A stretch of DNA of 5,764 bases from Collinsella sp. CAG:166. GTDB lineage: Bacteria > Actinomycetota > Coriobacteriia > Coriobacteriales > Coriobacteriaceae. Made by a program: the position numbers and the translations under genes. The notes below the pieces were generated by a model. That model was not told the origin of the DNA. It searched no databases and saw only the letters and a program-made list of their open reading frames with translations. This document shows positions 1-5,640 of this stretch, piece after piece (the stretch's first letter is position 1; every line of letters begins with the position of its first letter). The stretch covers positions 18,429 to 24,192 of the forward strand of contig FR878614.1 in the NCBI GenBank assembly GCA_000434535.1, given 5' to 3'.

Positions 1-28
1 TCCCCGCGGCGCCTGCCTGTCCCATTTG

Positions 29-733
29 TTATCGGTTGGAGTTTCTGTTGTAGCGAGCCATAAGATAGAGCAGCTGAATAATCGAGGTGAGCGCCGCAGC
101 CACATAGGTAAGCGCGGCGGCCGTCAGCACCTTCTTGGCACCGTTGACCTGCTTGGAGCTCATACCCGACTGCTCAATATACGCCACGGCACGCCGGCTG
201 GCATCAATCTCAACCGGCAGCGTAACCAGTTGGAACAGCACGCTAAACGAGAAGAAGATCAGTGCGAGGGTCGTGAGTCCCGCGATGTTCATAAACAGAC
301 CCATGAGCAACACGATGGTCCAAGTGTTCTGGGTAAAGTTGACGACCGGCACGAGGGCGGTGCGTACCTTCATCATGGCATAACCACTTTGACGCTGGGC
401 GGCATGGCCCGCCTCGTGGCAGGCGACGGCAACGCTTGCGACCGACCCGCCTGAACGGTTGGCATCCGACAGATACAGGTTGTTGTCCTGCGGGTTGTAA
501 TGGTCGGTGAGCTCGCCAGCGACACCCTTGATACCCACGGCGTTACAACCGTTGGCATCGAGCATGCGGCGAGCGACCGTGGCACCCGTATCGCCGTCCG
601 AGCGAACCTTGGACCAGGTTTTGTACGTCGAGTTGATATAGTTCTGTGCGGCAAGGCCAAGCACCGTGCAGACAAGAACAACCAGCAGGTACAGCGGGTC
701 GATGCCAAAGCCGTATCCATAGTAATAAGGCAT
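29..733 (-). CDS. YugP-type membrane zinc metallopeptidase (Zn_peptidase_2 family)
   Basis: Predicted 234-residue integral-membrane zinc protease. The HEAGH motif at residues 106-110 supplies two zinc-binding histidines and the catalytic glutamate; the downstream LPVEIDAS stretch (172-179) probably gives the third ligand, Glu175, as in the YugP family. Hydrophobic segments lie at about 12-30, 137-172 (probably two helices) and 203-226, so the active site sits next to the membrane. The N-terminal Tyr/Gly-rich start (MPYYYGYGFG) is also typical of this family. The length matches the family's usual 225-235 residues. I chose the ATG at 731-733 because GGAGGA lies 6 nt before it; the frame is open further upstream to 802, but that extension has no such site and does not look like family sequence. 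Physiological substrates of YugP-type proteins are poorly known. The gene follows ribonuclease D on the same strand after a 125-bp gap and may be partly co-transcribed with it. Family assignment is confident; the substrate is unknown. Confidence 0.9.
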   Translation of the reverse strand: MPYYYGYGFGIDPLYLLVVLVCTVLGLAAQNYINSTYKTWSKVRSDGDTGATVARRMLDANGCNAVGIKGVAGELTDHYNPQDNNLYLSDANRSGGSVASVAVACHEAGHAAQRQSGYAMMKVRTALVPVVNFTQNTWTIVLLMGLFMNIAGLTTLALIFFSFSVLFQLVTLPVEIDASRRAVAYIEQSGMSSKQVNGAKKVLTAAALTYVAAALTSIIQLLYLMARYNRNSNR

Positions 734-739
734 GCGAAT

Positions 740-745
740 TCCTCC
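740..745 (-). promoter_or_regulatory. Shine-Dalgarno that fixes the metallopeptidase start
   Basis: The plus strand reads TCCTCC, so the minus strand has GGAGGA 6 nt before the ATG at 733. It favours this start over the in-frame upstream ATG at 802. Confidence 0.8.
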
Positions 746-768
746 GAATCGAGTTACACGTTGGAGGC

Positions 769-774
769 ATTCTA
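769..774 (-). promoter_or_regulatory. Weak candidate -10 element for the metallopeptidase
   Basis: In the 125-bp gap after ribonuclease D the minus strand reads TAGAAT, five of six matches to TATAAT. It would start an mRNA about 28 nt before the metallopeptidase ATG. No convincing -35 box lies 16-18 nt upstream. The gap also lacks a clear intrinsic terminator for ribonuclease D, so read-through from that gene is an alternative. Confidence 0.3.
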
Positions 775-858
775 CCCACTCGCCCAGCCAACGAGACGCC
801 ATCGATGTTTTGGCATTGCTGCTCTAGAACGTTTGCAGCGTTTGGTAAAACCGCGTAA

Positions 859-1992
859 CTATAAAAGCTCGATTTTGCCGTCCTTCACGGTGAGTCCCAT
901 ATTGCCGGAAAGCAGATCGTCCAGACGCGAGCCCACAAGCTCAAAGCGCCAGCCTTCGCGCAGGGGGCTCTGCTCGGGATGCTCAATATAGTCGGCCAGG
1001 TCATCGCGCGAGGCAATGACCGAGGTCGCCACGCCCGAGCGCTCGGCAACCAGGCGAATGAGCGCATACATCAGGTCCGTCACGCTCTCCAACTCCGGCG
1101 AAATCTGACGGTGCCCGCGCACCATGAGCGGCAGGCGATCGTGTGGGCAGCTCGCACCGCGCTTGATGGCCATGAGCGCGCCGTCCACGTCGCGCTCCCC
1201 CAGCTGGTCGGTACCGCGGATGCTGCGGAACTCCTCGACGCGCACGGGATTGCGCTTGACGAGCGCCAGCAGCGTATCGTCGGACATGACCCACTTGCGA
1301 GGGATGTTGCGGCGCTCGGCGCGGTCCTCGCGCCAAGCGGCAAGCTCGCGCGCGATGCCCAACTGGTGGCGGCTACAGGAGTTGATGCGCTTGACCTTGC
1401 GGAATGCCTCGTGACGATCGGCGCGGTAGTGCGACTCGTCGGCCAGCGGGCGCAGCTCGTCGAGCACCCAATCCACCCGGCCCAGCTCGCGCAGGCGACT
1501 CATCATCTCGGTATAGGCGACAATCAGGTACTTGACGTCATCGATCGCGTACTCGATCTGTTTGTCGGTCAACGGGCGGCGCGACCAATCGGTCAGTGAC
1601 TCGGTCTTGGGCAATGAGACGCCGCAAAACGTCTGCACGAGCGCGCCGTAGGAAATCTGCTGGCGCTCGCCCAAAAAGGCGGCGGCCACCTGCGTGTCAA
1701 AAATGGGACGCGGCAGCACGCCCACGGTGTGGAGCATGACCTCCATATCCTGCGAGCACGCGTGAAACACCTTGGTCACGCTCTCATCGCCCATAAGCTC
1801 GGCCAGCGGCGATAGGTCGTCGATCACCAGAGGATCGACCGCGACGCTCTCGGCAGGAGTGGCAATCTGGACCAAGCACAGGCGCGGGTGGAACGTGCGC
1901 TCGCGCAAAAACTCGGTATCGACGGCAATCGCGTCGAACTCGCGGGCGCGCTGGCAAAAGTCGAACAGAGCCTGATGTGTGGAAATGTACAT
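859..1992 (-). CDS. rnd: Ribonuclease D (DEDDy 3'-5' exoribonuclease)
   Basis: Predicted 377-residue 3'-5' exoribonuclease that trims tRNA and other stable RNA 3' ends in the cytoplasm. The DEDDy catalytic set is complete: VDTEF with Asp25 and Glu27 (Exo I), HACSQDMEVML with His77 and Asp82 (Exo II), and YAIDDVKYL with Tyr148 and Asp152 (Exo III). The nuclease domain spans about 1-190. An HRDC nucleic-acid-binding domain follows at about 208-283 (SRHQLGIARELAAWREDRAERRNIPRKWVM). The last 90 residues probably correspond to the second HRDC-like region of this family. Length agrees with E. coli RNase D, about 375 residues. I chose the ATG at 1990-1992 because MYISTHQALFDFCQ aligns with the usual RNase D start; an in-frame GTG at 2026-2028 would add 12 residues, and neither start has a strong Shine-Dalgarno. 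The gene diverges from the kinase gene across a 98-bp promoter region. Confidence 0.94.
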   Translation of the reverse strand: MYISTHQALFDFCQRAREFDAIAVDTEFLRERTFHPRLCLVQIATPAESVAVDPLVIDDLSPLAELMGDESVTKVFHACSQDMEVMLHTVGVLPRPIFDTQVAAAFLGERQQISYGALVQTFCGVSLPKTESLTDWSRRPLTDKQIEYAIDDVKYLIVAYTEMMSRLRELGRVDWVLDELRPLADESHYRADRHEAFRKVKRINSCSRHQLGIARELAAWREDRAERRNIPRKWVMSDDTLLALVKRNPVRVEEFRSIRGTDQLGERDVDGALMAIKRGASCPHDRLPLMVRGHRQISPELESVTDLMYALIRLVAERSGVATSVIASRDDLADYIEHPEQSPLREGWRFELVGSRLDDLLSGNMGLTVKDGKIELL

Positions 1993-2054
1993 ATCAACCC
2001 ATCGAATAAGGTTAGGCCCGAAAAACACGGGTAGGATATCGGCATTGCCTTACA

Positions 2055-2060
2055 ACTATA
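2055..2060 (-). promoter_or_regulatory. Candidate -10 of the ribonuclease D promoter
   Basis: The minus strand reads TATAGT, five of six matches to consensus. A poor -35 candidate, TTCCCG, lies 17 nt upstream (plus positions 2078-2083). Transcription would begin near 2048, about 56 nt before the ATG at 1992. It shares bases with the -10 candidate for the opposite gene at 2057-2062. Confidence 0.45.
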
Positions 2061-2062
2061 CT
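2057..2062 (+). promoter_or_regulatory. Candidate -10 of the lipid kinase promoter
   Basis: TATACT, five of six matches to consensus, would start transcription near 2069 and give a leader of about 22 nt before the ATG at 2091. No clear -35 box is visible 16-18 nt upstream. The element overlaps the divergent -10 at 2055-2060. Confidence 0.45.
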
Positions 2063-2090
2063 CGGTTAGTCACAGAACGGGAACGTAAGT

Positions 2091-3008
2091 ATGCGCTGCC
2101 TTATCATCCACAACCCGGCATCAGGCCCCAGCTCAGATGAAATCTACGCGTTCACGCACGCCCTCGCGCAGGGCGGCGACGAGGTCGTGATGCGTTTTAT
2201 CGGCGATGGCATGGAACCCGAGGACGCCGTGGCAGACGTGCGCGAGTTTGATCGCGTGGTCGTTTCGGGCGGCGACGGCACCGTCTCCAACGTGCTCGAC
2301 CAAATGCGAGGGTGCGGTGTCCCCACGCTCGTCTTCCCCTCCGGCACAGCCTGCCTGTTCTTTAACAACATCGGTAATGCCCCCGAGGCAGCGGCGCTTG
2401 CCAAGGCTTGCCGCGCCGGTCGCACGGTCAAAGTGGACATGGGCGAGCTCTTTTGGCTCGACGAGAACGGCAACGAGAAGCGCCACGGCTTTATCATCAT
2501 CGCCGGCTCGGGCTTCGACGCCGAGATCATGATGAAGGCCGCCCCCGCCAAAAACGACATCGGCGAGATCGCCTATTTCCTGTCGGCGCTCGCCACACCC
2601 AACCCCACGGTGGCGCACTTTACGATTGAGCATGACGGCATTGTCGAGGAGCTCGATGGCATCTGCTGCATGGCCGGCAACACCTCGGTCATTCAAAACG
2701 ACATCAACCTGTTCCCCGATTGCCGCATGAACGACGGCATGGTCGACATCGCAGTCATCGAGCCCGTAAAAACCGTGCAGCTGCTGCCCACCGTGATCAC
2801 CGCCGCGCTCGACCCCGCCGGCAAGGTGCTCGGTCGCCCGCAGTTCAAGATCATCCAGACCAAGGAAGCCAAGATCACCTGCACGCCGTCGCTGGGCATG
2901 CAGTTCGATGGCGAGATCATCTCCAGCAACTCCGGTGTCTTTGGCGCTCGCGCACTACCGCAATGTCTCGACCTGATCGTCGATGAATTCTCACCACTCG
3001 GTAAATAG
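2091..3008 (+). CDS. Diacylglycerol/lipid kinase-family protein (DAGKc, YegS/DgkB-like)
   Basis: Predicted 305-residue soluble kinase that would transfer phosphate from ATP to a lipid such as diacylglycerol at the inner face of the membrane. Family marks in order: the N-terminal strand with NPASG (residues 8-12), the nucleotide loop SGGDGT (59-64), FPSGTAC (82-88), AGSGFDAEIM (138-147), the LFPDCRMNDGMVD stretch with Asp215 and Asp219, and the C-terminal QFDGE (271-275) with the catalytic-type Asp-Gly-Glu. Length is normal for YegS/DgkB/LCB5-type enzymes, about 300 residues. Two usually conserved residues differ: GGDGT is followed by VSNV instead of xxEV (Asn67 for Glu), and the GTxN element reads GTAC (Cys88 for Asn). 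The substrate may therefore differ from diacylglycerol. MRCLIIHNPASG is a typical family start; its Shine-Dalgarno is weak (GGGAA about 9 nt upstream). The stop codon overlaps the ribosome site of the small membrane-protein gene, which suggests an operon. Confidence 0.88.
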   Translation: MRCLIIHNPASGPSSDEIYAFTHALAQGGDEVVMRFIGDGMEPEDAVADVREFDRVVVSGGDGTVSNVLDQMRGCGVPTLVFPSGTACLFFNNIGNAPEAAALAKACRAGRTVKVDMGELFWLDENGNEKRHGFIIIAGSGFDAEIMMKAAPAKNDIGEIAYFLSALATPNPTVAHFTIEHDGIVEELDGICCMAGNTSVIQNDINLFPDCRMNDGMVDIAVIEPVKTVQLLPTVITAALDPAGKVLGRPQFKIIQTKEAKITCTPSLGMQFDGEIISSNSGVFGARALPQCLDLIVDEFSPLGK

Positions 3009-3012
3009 GAGG
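3007..3012 (+). promoter_or_regulatory. Shine-Dalgarno overlapping the kinase stop codon
   Basis: AGGAGG begins inside the TAG stop of the kinase gene (3006-3008) and ends 5 nt before an ATG at 3018. A consensus site at this place strongly supports translation of the short frame that follows, coupled to the kinase. Confidence 0.85.
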
Positions 3013-3017
3013 ACCCC

Positions 3018-3110
3018 ATGAACGACAATCCCCTGCTCGGCTTTATCGTCATTGTTTTGGCCATGCTCGTAGGCTATGCGATCAACGTGATCCACCGTCG
3101 GAAGAAGTAA
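3018..3110 (+). CDS. Small single-pass membrane protein, 30 residues
   Basis: I do not recognise a named family. The frame encodes 30 residues: a short polar start (MNDNP), a hydrophobic stretch at about 6-24 (LLGFIVIVLAMLVGYAIN) long enough to cross the membrane once, and a basic tail (HRRKK), which predicts an N-outside, C-inside orientation by the positive-inside rule. Support for its reality is the consensus AGGAGG 5 nt before the ATG, the 9-nt gap after the kinase stop, and the strong terminator starting 35 nt after its own stop, so it is the last gene of the transcript. It may be a partner or membrane anchor for the kinase, which has no membrane segment of its own; that is inference from position only. 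Alternatives are an independent small stress or membrane protein. Confidence 0.75.
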   Translation: MNDNPLLGFIVIVLAMLVGYAINVIHRRKK

Positions 3111-3145
3111 TTCCACATTGGTATGATATTCATCCGATTATCATC

Positions 3146-3187
3146 TCCCCCGCTGTTTATGCATTTGCCAAACAGCGGGGGATTTTT
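3146..3187 (+). terminator. Strong intrinsic terminator of the kinase/small-protein unit
   Basis: A perfect 13-bp stem joins TCCCCCGCTGTTT (3146-3158) and its complement at 3170-3182 across an 11-nt loop, and TTTTT follows at 3183-3187. It is GC-rich at the base and has a run of U, the classical rho-independent form. Confidence 0.95.
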
Positions 3188-3243
3188 CATTTCGGTATTT
3201 CCAGACGCTTTATCCAGATACAGTAATTGCAGGGCGTCTTTAT

Positions 3244-3271
3244 TTGGCTAAAGCTACAGACTGAGTATAAT
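3244..3271 (+). promoter_or_regulatory. Sigma-70-type promoter of the C69 dipeptidase
   Basis: A perfect TATAAT at 3266-3271 is preceded by TTGGCT at 3244-3249 with a 16-bp spacer (or TTTGGC with 17 bp). Transcription would start near 3278, giving an untranslated leader of about 139 nt. It stands alone between the upstream terminator and the dipeptidase gene. Confidence 0.75.
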
Positions 3272-3277
3272 TAACCG

Positions 3278-3416
3278 CTCATCGTATATTTCATTACGCT
3301 TATCGAGTAAGTATTTTTCATAGATGAATATTGTTTCCGATTCGTTACGCTAAGGGAGTGTCTTTATTGGCTGAAGCCCTCTGGCGACAGAGGGCTTTCG
3401 CACGCTGGGAGGGATT
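3278..3416 (+). promoter_or_regulatory. Long 5' leader of the dipeptidase with a hairpin before the ribosome site
   Basis: This roughly 139-nt untranslated stretch contains no gene I can support. Its 5' half is AT-rich. Its 3' part has a perfect 9-bp hairpin: AAGCCCTCT (3374-3382), loop GGCGAC, AGAGGGCTT (3389-3397), with a G-U pair possible at the base. No U run follows, so it is not a terminator. The Shine-Dalgarno GGGAGGG (3407-3413) lies 3 nt before the ATG. The CCCTC in the hairpin's left arm can pair either with GAGGG in its own right arm or with GAGGG of the Shine-Dalgarno (3409-3413), so a structural switch is possible but unproven. I do not recognise a known riboswitch class. Confidence 0.45.
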
Positions 3417-5381
3417 ATGAGGAAAAATCACCCCGTCAACGCGCTCAAAAAGCTGGGCATAGGCCTCGCCTTTGGAGCTGCAACCATCATGTCCATGCCG
3501 ACCTCTGCGCTCGCCTGCACGCAGATGTACATGGGCAAAGATCTAACGGCCGACGGCAACACGTACTATGGCCGTGCCGAGGACTTTGGCAAGCGCTATC
3601 TCAAGCACTATGGCATCGAACCCGCCCACGAAGCCGGCTTTACGTACAGCTCGAATGAGTCTGCTTTCGAATACACTTCGAATAAGCCTACATATCGCTA
3701 CAGCTACGTACGTGACCATCCCTCCAATTGGGAGGGCCACACCGACGCCTACTCCGAAGCCGGTATCAACGAGAAGGGTGTCTCTTGCTCCGCTACGCTG
3801 AGCACCTCCTATAACGAGGATGCCAAAGCAGCAGACCCAATCGATGAGGCTACCGGCATCGGCGAGTACAGCTACGGCAGCGTCATCCTGGGCCAGAGCG
3901 CCAATGCCCGCGAGGGCGTCGAGCTCCTCGGCAGCCTGATCGACGAGCAGGGCACTTGCACTAACGACCAGATCATTATCGCCGACAACAACGAGACCTG
4001 GCTGTTCGCCACGCTTTCTGCCCATCAATGGATTGCCATGAAGCTGGCCGACGACGTCGCCTCACTCAACCCCAACATCGGCAGCCTCAACTACGATGTC
4101 GACCTGAACGATACTGAGAACTGCCTGCACTCCAAGGACATCGAGTCCATGCCCGTGGAGAAGGGTTTCGCCAAATACTCCGCTGACGGTAAATTCGATG
4201 TCGCCCAAACGTATGGCGAAAGCCTCGCCGATTCTGGCGTTAACCAATGGTCCCGCTATGTGCAAGGCCGCCATTATTTTGCTAGTCAGCTGACCGAAGG
4301 CACGGATTACGAAATTAAAACTATCACCGATAAGGATGGAAAACCCGTCCAAAAGGGAGCTATGGTCAGCGAAATCCAGCCTCTGTTCTTCAAGCCTGGC
4401 AAGTCTGGTTGGAGCACCTTTGAGCTGATTCGTGCCTTCGGCAACCGCGGAGAGAACGTCCCTGGTCTCAACGCGAACACTGATGGCGTTTATTGCATCG
4501 GCAGCGAGCGCAACACCGAGATCAATCTCTTCCAGATTCGTCGCGGGTATGATCCCGAAGTCGCTACCATCCAGTGGGAAATGCTCTCCCGTGCCGCGTA
4601 CTCTGTCGCCATCCCGCTGTACTCCGCTCTGATAACTGAAGTTAGCCCCTACTTCAGCGATCAGACCGTCTCCTTCGACCACTGCAATGCGAAAGACGTC
4701 GTGTACAACGAGGAGCCCGAGAACTCCATTAACTACGTCCTCATGGACATCAGCTCGCTCTGCTTTGAGAACCCTGACACCCTTGGTACCAGTGTCCGCA
4801 CCTACCTCGACGCGCTCCAGAACGAGCTCATCGAGCAGAACAAGGAAGTTGACGCCGCTATGCTGGCCGAGACGACCACCGAGGGTCGCACCGCTCTGGC
4901 CAACAAGGCAGGCAAGGCTGCCACCGAGAACACCTACAAGAAGTGCAAGGCCCTGCTCCAGGAGATGCGCGCTTATCAGAAGGCCGGAAACTTTGACGAG
5001 CGCTTCACCCCGAGCGACCTGAACACCGAGACCAAGGGCCTCAAGGAGTCCATCACCTACGCCAAGGACGCCCTTGCCACCGACCCGGTCACCCCAGATC
5101 AGCCCGGCACTCCCGAGCAGCCCGGTAAGCCCGAACAGCCCAGCACCCCCGAGCAGCCTGAGCAGCCCACTAAGCCCGAGCAGCCCGCTGTCAAGCCTGA
5201 GAAGCCTGGCAAGTCGGACAACACCACGACCACGGTAACCACCAACAAGACGAACACCAAGGGCGGCCTGCCCACCACTGGCGATCGTTTTGATGGCCGC
5301 ATGGTGGCCGCATTCGCCATCGCTGGCGTTGCCGTCATCTCCGCAGGCGGTTATATCCTCTATCGCCGCAACAAGGAGTAA
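3417..5381 (+). CDS. Sortase-anchored, secreted C69-family dipeptidase (PepD-like)
   Basis: Predicted 654-residue cell-wall-attached peptidase that would release amino acids from dipeptides or short peptides outside the cell. A Sec signal peptide covers 1-33 (basic RKNH...KK, hydrophobic core, ALA cleavage site). Cutting after Ala33 exposes Cys34, which starts CTQMYMGKDLTADGNTYYG; this matches the N-terminal-nucleophile start of C69 peptidases, so export and activation would be one step. Other family marks are AEDF (54-57), EAGINEKGVSCSATLS (114-129) and the ADNNETW...SAHQW region (189-205). The catalytic part runs to about 470, followed by a helical, charged region to about 550, a PEQP-repeat spacer (560-597), a Thr/Asn-rich stretch, LPTTG (618-622), a membrane helix (about 629-647) and the RRNKE tail. 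Typical cytoplasmic PepD has about 470 residues, without signal or anchor. It has its own promoter and terminator. Classification is confident; substrates are unknown. Confidence 0.92.
   Translation: MRKNHPVNALKKLGIGLAFGAATIMSMPTSALACTQMYMGKDLTADGNTYYGRAEDFGKRYLKHYGIEPAHEAGFTYSSNESAFEYTSNKPTYRYSYVRDHPSNWEGHTDAYSEAGINEKGVSCSATLSTSYNEDAKAADPIDEATGIGEYSYGSVILGQSANAREGVELLGSLIDEQGTCTNDQIIIADNNETWLFATLSAHQWIAMKLADDVASLNPNIGSLNYDVDLNDTENCLHSKDIESMPVEKGFAKYSADGKFDVAQTYGESLADSGVNQWSRYVQGRHYFASQLTEGTDYEIKTITDKDGKPVQKGAMVSEIQPLFFKPGKSGWSTFELIRAFGNRGENVPGLNANTDGVYCIGSERNTEINLFQIRRGYDPEVATIQWEMLSRAAYSVAIPLYSALITEVSPYFSDQTVSFDHCNAKDVVYNEEPENSINYVLMDISSLCFENPDTLGTSVRTYLDALQNELIEQNKEVDAAMLAETTTEGRTALANKAGKAATENTYKKCKALLQEMRAYQKAGNFDERFTPSDLNTETKGLKESITYAKDALATDPVTPDQPGTPEQPGKPEQPSTPEQPEQPTKPEQPAVKPEKPGKSDNTTTTVTTNKTNTKGGLPTTGDRFDGRMVAAFAIAGVAVISAGGYILYRRNKE
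5094..5207 (+). repeat. Proline-rich PEQP repeat coding the wall-spanning spacer
   Basis: Residues 560-597 of the dipeptidase consist of degenerate PxQPxx units (PDQPGT, PEQPGK, PEQPST, PEQP, EQPTK, PEQPAV, KPEKPG). The DNA repeats CCCGAGCAGCCC-like units in tandem. Such segments are common spacers that carry sortase substrates through peptidoglycan. Tandem DNA of this kind may vary in copy number between strains. Confidence 0.85.
5268..5282 (+). other. LPTTG sortase sorting motif in the dipeptidase
   Basis: Residues 618-622 read LPTTG, fitting LPxTG. A hydrophobic helix and a basic tail (YRRNKE) end the protein, which completes a class A-type sorting signal. Sortase would cut between Thr621 and Gly622 and join the protein to the cell wall. 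Confidence 0.92.
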
Positions 5382-5393
5382 TCCCTCACTGGT

Positions 5394-5431
5394 GCGGGCG
5401 GGATGGCACGGTTCGTCCCGCCTGCCTTTTT
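5394..5431 (+). terminator. Intrinsic terminator of the dipeptidase gene, with an outer second stem
   Basis: GCGGGCGGGA (5394-5403) pairs with TCCCGCCTGC (5416-5425) over 10 bp including one G-U, with a 12-nt loop and TTTTT at 5427-5431. It starts 12 nt after the stop codon. A second stem surrounds it: CTCACTGGT (5385-5393... read as C5385 to T5393) pairs with ACCAGTGGG (5433-5441), 9 bp with one G-U. Confidence 0.92.
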
Positions 5432-5451
5432 GACCAGTGGGAAACACCGCT

Positions 5452-5474
5452 GAAATCTTTTCAAAAAAGATTTC
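5452..5474. promoter_or_regulatory. AT-rich perfect 10-bp dyad just upstream of the trp-leader promoter
   Basis: GAAATCTTTT (5452-5461) and AAAAGATTTC (5465-5474) are perfect inverted repeats around a CAA centre. The dyad covers about -56 to -34 relative to the predicted start near 5508, reaching the poor -35 region. It may be an operator or activator site. No run of T follows in a terminator-like way, and its low GC makes a terminator role unlikely. Confidence 0.55.
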
Positions 5475-5501
5475 CCCGCAAACACTTTGCTGTGCTATAG
5501 T
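5471..5501 (+). promoter_or_regulatory. Promoter of the tryptophan leader (extended -10)
   Basis: TATAGT at 5496-5501 is preceded directly by TGC, an extended -10 motif that can make up for a poor -35. The best -35 candidates are TTTCCC (5471-5476, 19-bp spacer) and TCCCCG (5473-5478, 17 bp), both weak. Transcription would start near 5508, leaving about 50 nt before the leader-peptide ATG. A weak -35 beside a dyad fits a regulated promoter. Confidence 0.6.
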
Positions 5502-5559
5502 GCAGCGCAACAGCAATCAGGTGCTACTGCGCCACGGCATCACGAAAGGAGCCACCGAT

Positions 5560-5628
5560 ATGAAGAACACGATGAAGTCTCTCAACAACTGGTGGTGGCG
5601 TGATGCGAATACGATCGGTCGACAGTGA
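5560..5628 (+). CDS. trpL: Tryptophan-operon leader peptide, 22 residues with three consecutive Trp
   Basis: A 22-codon frame with Met at residues 1 and 5 and WWW at residues 11-13 (TGG TGG TGG, 5590-5598), ending RDANTIGRQ then TGA. The Shine-Dalgarno AAAGGAG (5545-5551) lies 8 nt before the ATG at 5560. Tryptophan is the rarest residue in most proteins, so three in a row in a short frame placed between a promoter and an intrinsic terminator marks an attenuation leader. Its product needs no function: translation senses charged tRNA-Trp. With tryptophan plentiful, ribosomes reach the stop and the downstream terminator forms; with tryptophan scarce they stall on the Trp codons and let transcription continue. 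The controlled gene, probably trpE or another Trp biosynthesis or transport gene, lies outside the window. An in-frame ATG at 5437-5439 does not exist as a plausible start; a longer open frame upstream crosses the promoter and lacks a ribosome site. Confidence 0.88.
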   Translation: MKNTMKSLNNWWWRDANTIGRQ

Positions 5629-5640
5629 GTCCCTCACGCC
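5597..5640 (+). promoter_or_regulatory. Leader 1:2-type pause stem
   Basis: GGCGTGA (5597-5603) begins in the last Trp codon and pairs perfectly over 7 bp with TCACGCC (5634-5640). TGTTTTT follows, which could help RNA polymerase pause. A ribosome stalled at the Trp codons would block this stem. A smaller hairpin, GTGAG-TCC-CTCAC (5625-5637), competes for the same right arm. Confidence 0.6.
5599..5622 (+). repeat. Left arm of a 24-nt inverted repeat spanning the attenuator
   Basis: This arm, inside the leader-peptide gene directly after the Trp codons, is complementary to 5701-5726. Twenty positions pair as 5599-5618 with 5707-5726 (19 matches; the exception is A5611 opposite C5714), then four more pair as TCGA (5619-5622) with TCGA (5701-5704), leaving G5705 and C5706 as a bulge. 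Confidence 0.9.

Noticed and set aside
734..802. N-terminal extension of the metallopeptidase to the ATG at 802
   Set aside because: The 23 added residues do not resemble the family, and a strong Shine-Dalgarno sits before the ATG at 733.
979..1599. A 206-codon plus-strand frame opposite ribonuclease D
   Set aside because: The minus-strand frame has the complete DEDDy catalytic set. This one is an antisense artefact.
2133..2696. A 187-codon minus-strand frame opposite the lipid kinase
   Set aside because: It is a shadow of the coding strand, with no ribosome site and no recognisable family, while the opposite frame has clear kinase motifs.
3203..3239. Second terminator: AGACGC pairing with GCGTCT followed by TTTATTT
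   Set aside because: The stem is only 6 bp across a 25-nt loop. A strong terminator already stands at 3146-3187, and this stem runs into the -35 of the next promoter.
5094..5207. CRISPR-like tandem repeats
   Set aside because: The repeats are in frame, have no unique spacers and code for the PEQP wall spacer of a sortase substrate.
4062..5516. A 484-codon open frame on the minus strand opposite the dipeptidase
   Set aside because: It is a low-complexity Gly/Leu/Val-rich frame that mirrors the GC-rich codons of the real gene. It crosses the terminator and has no recognisable domain.
5437..5559. Longer version of the leader frame starting upstream
   Set aside because: It would begin before the predicted promoter start site and has no ribosome site, whereas the ATG at 5560 has AAAGGAG at the right distance.
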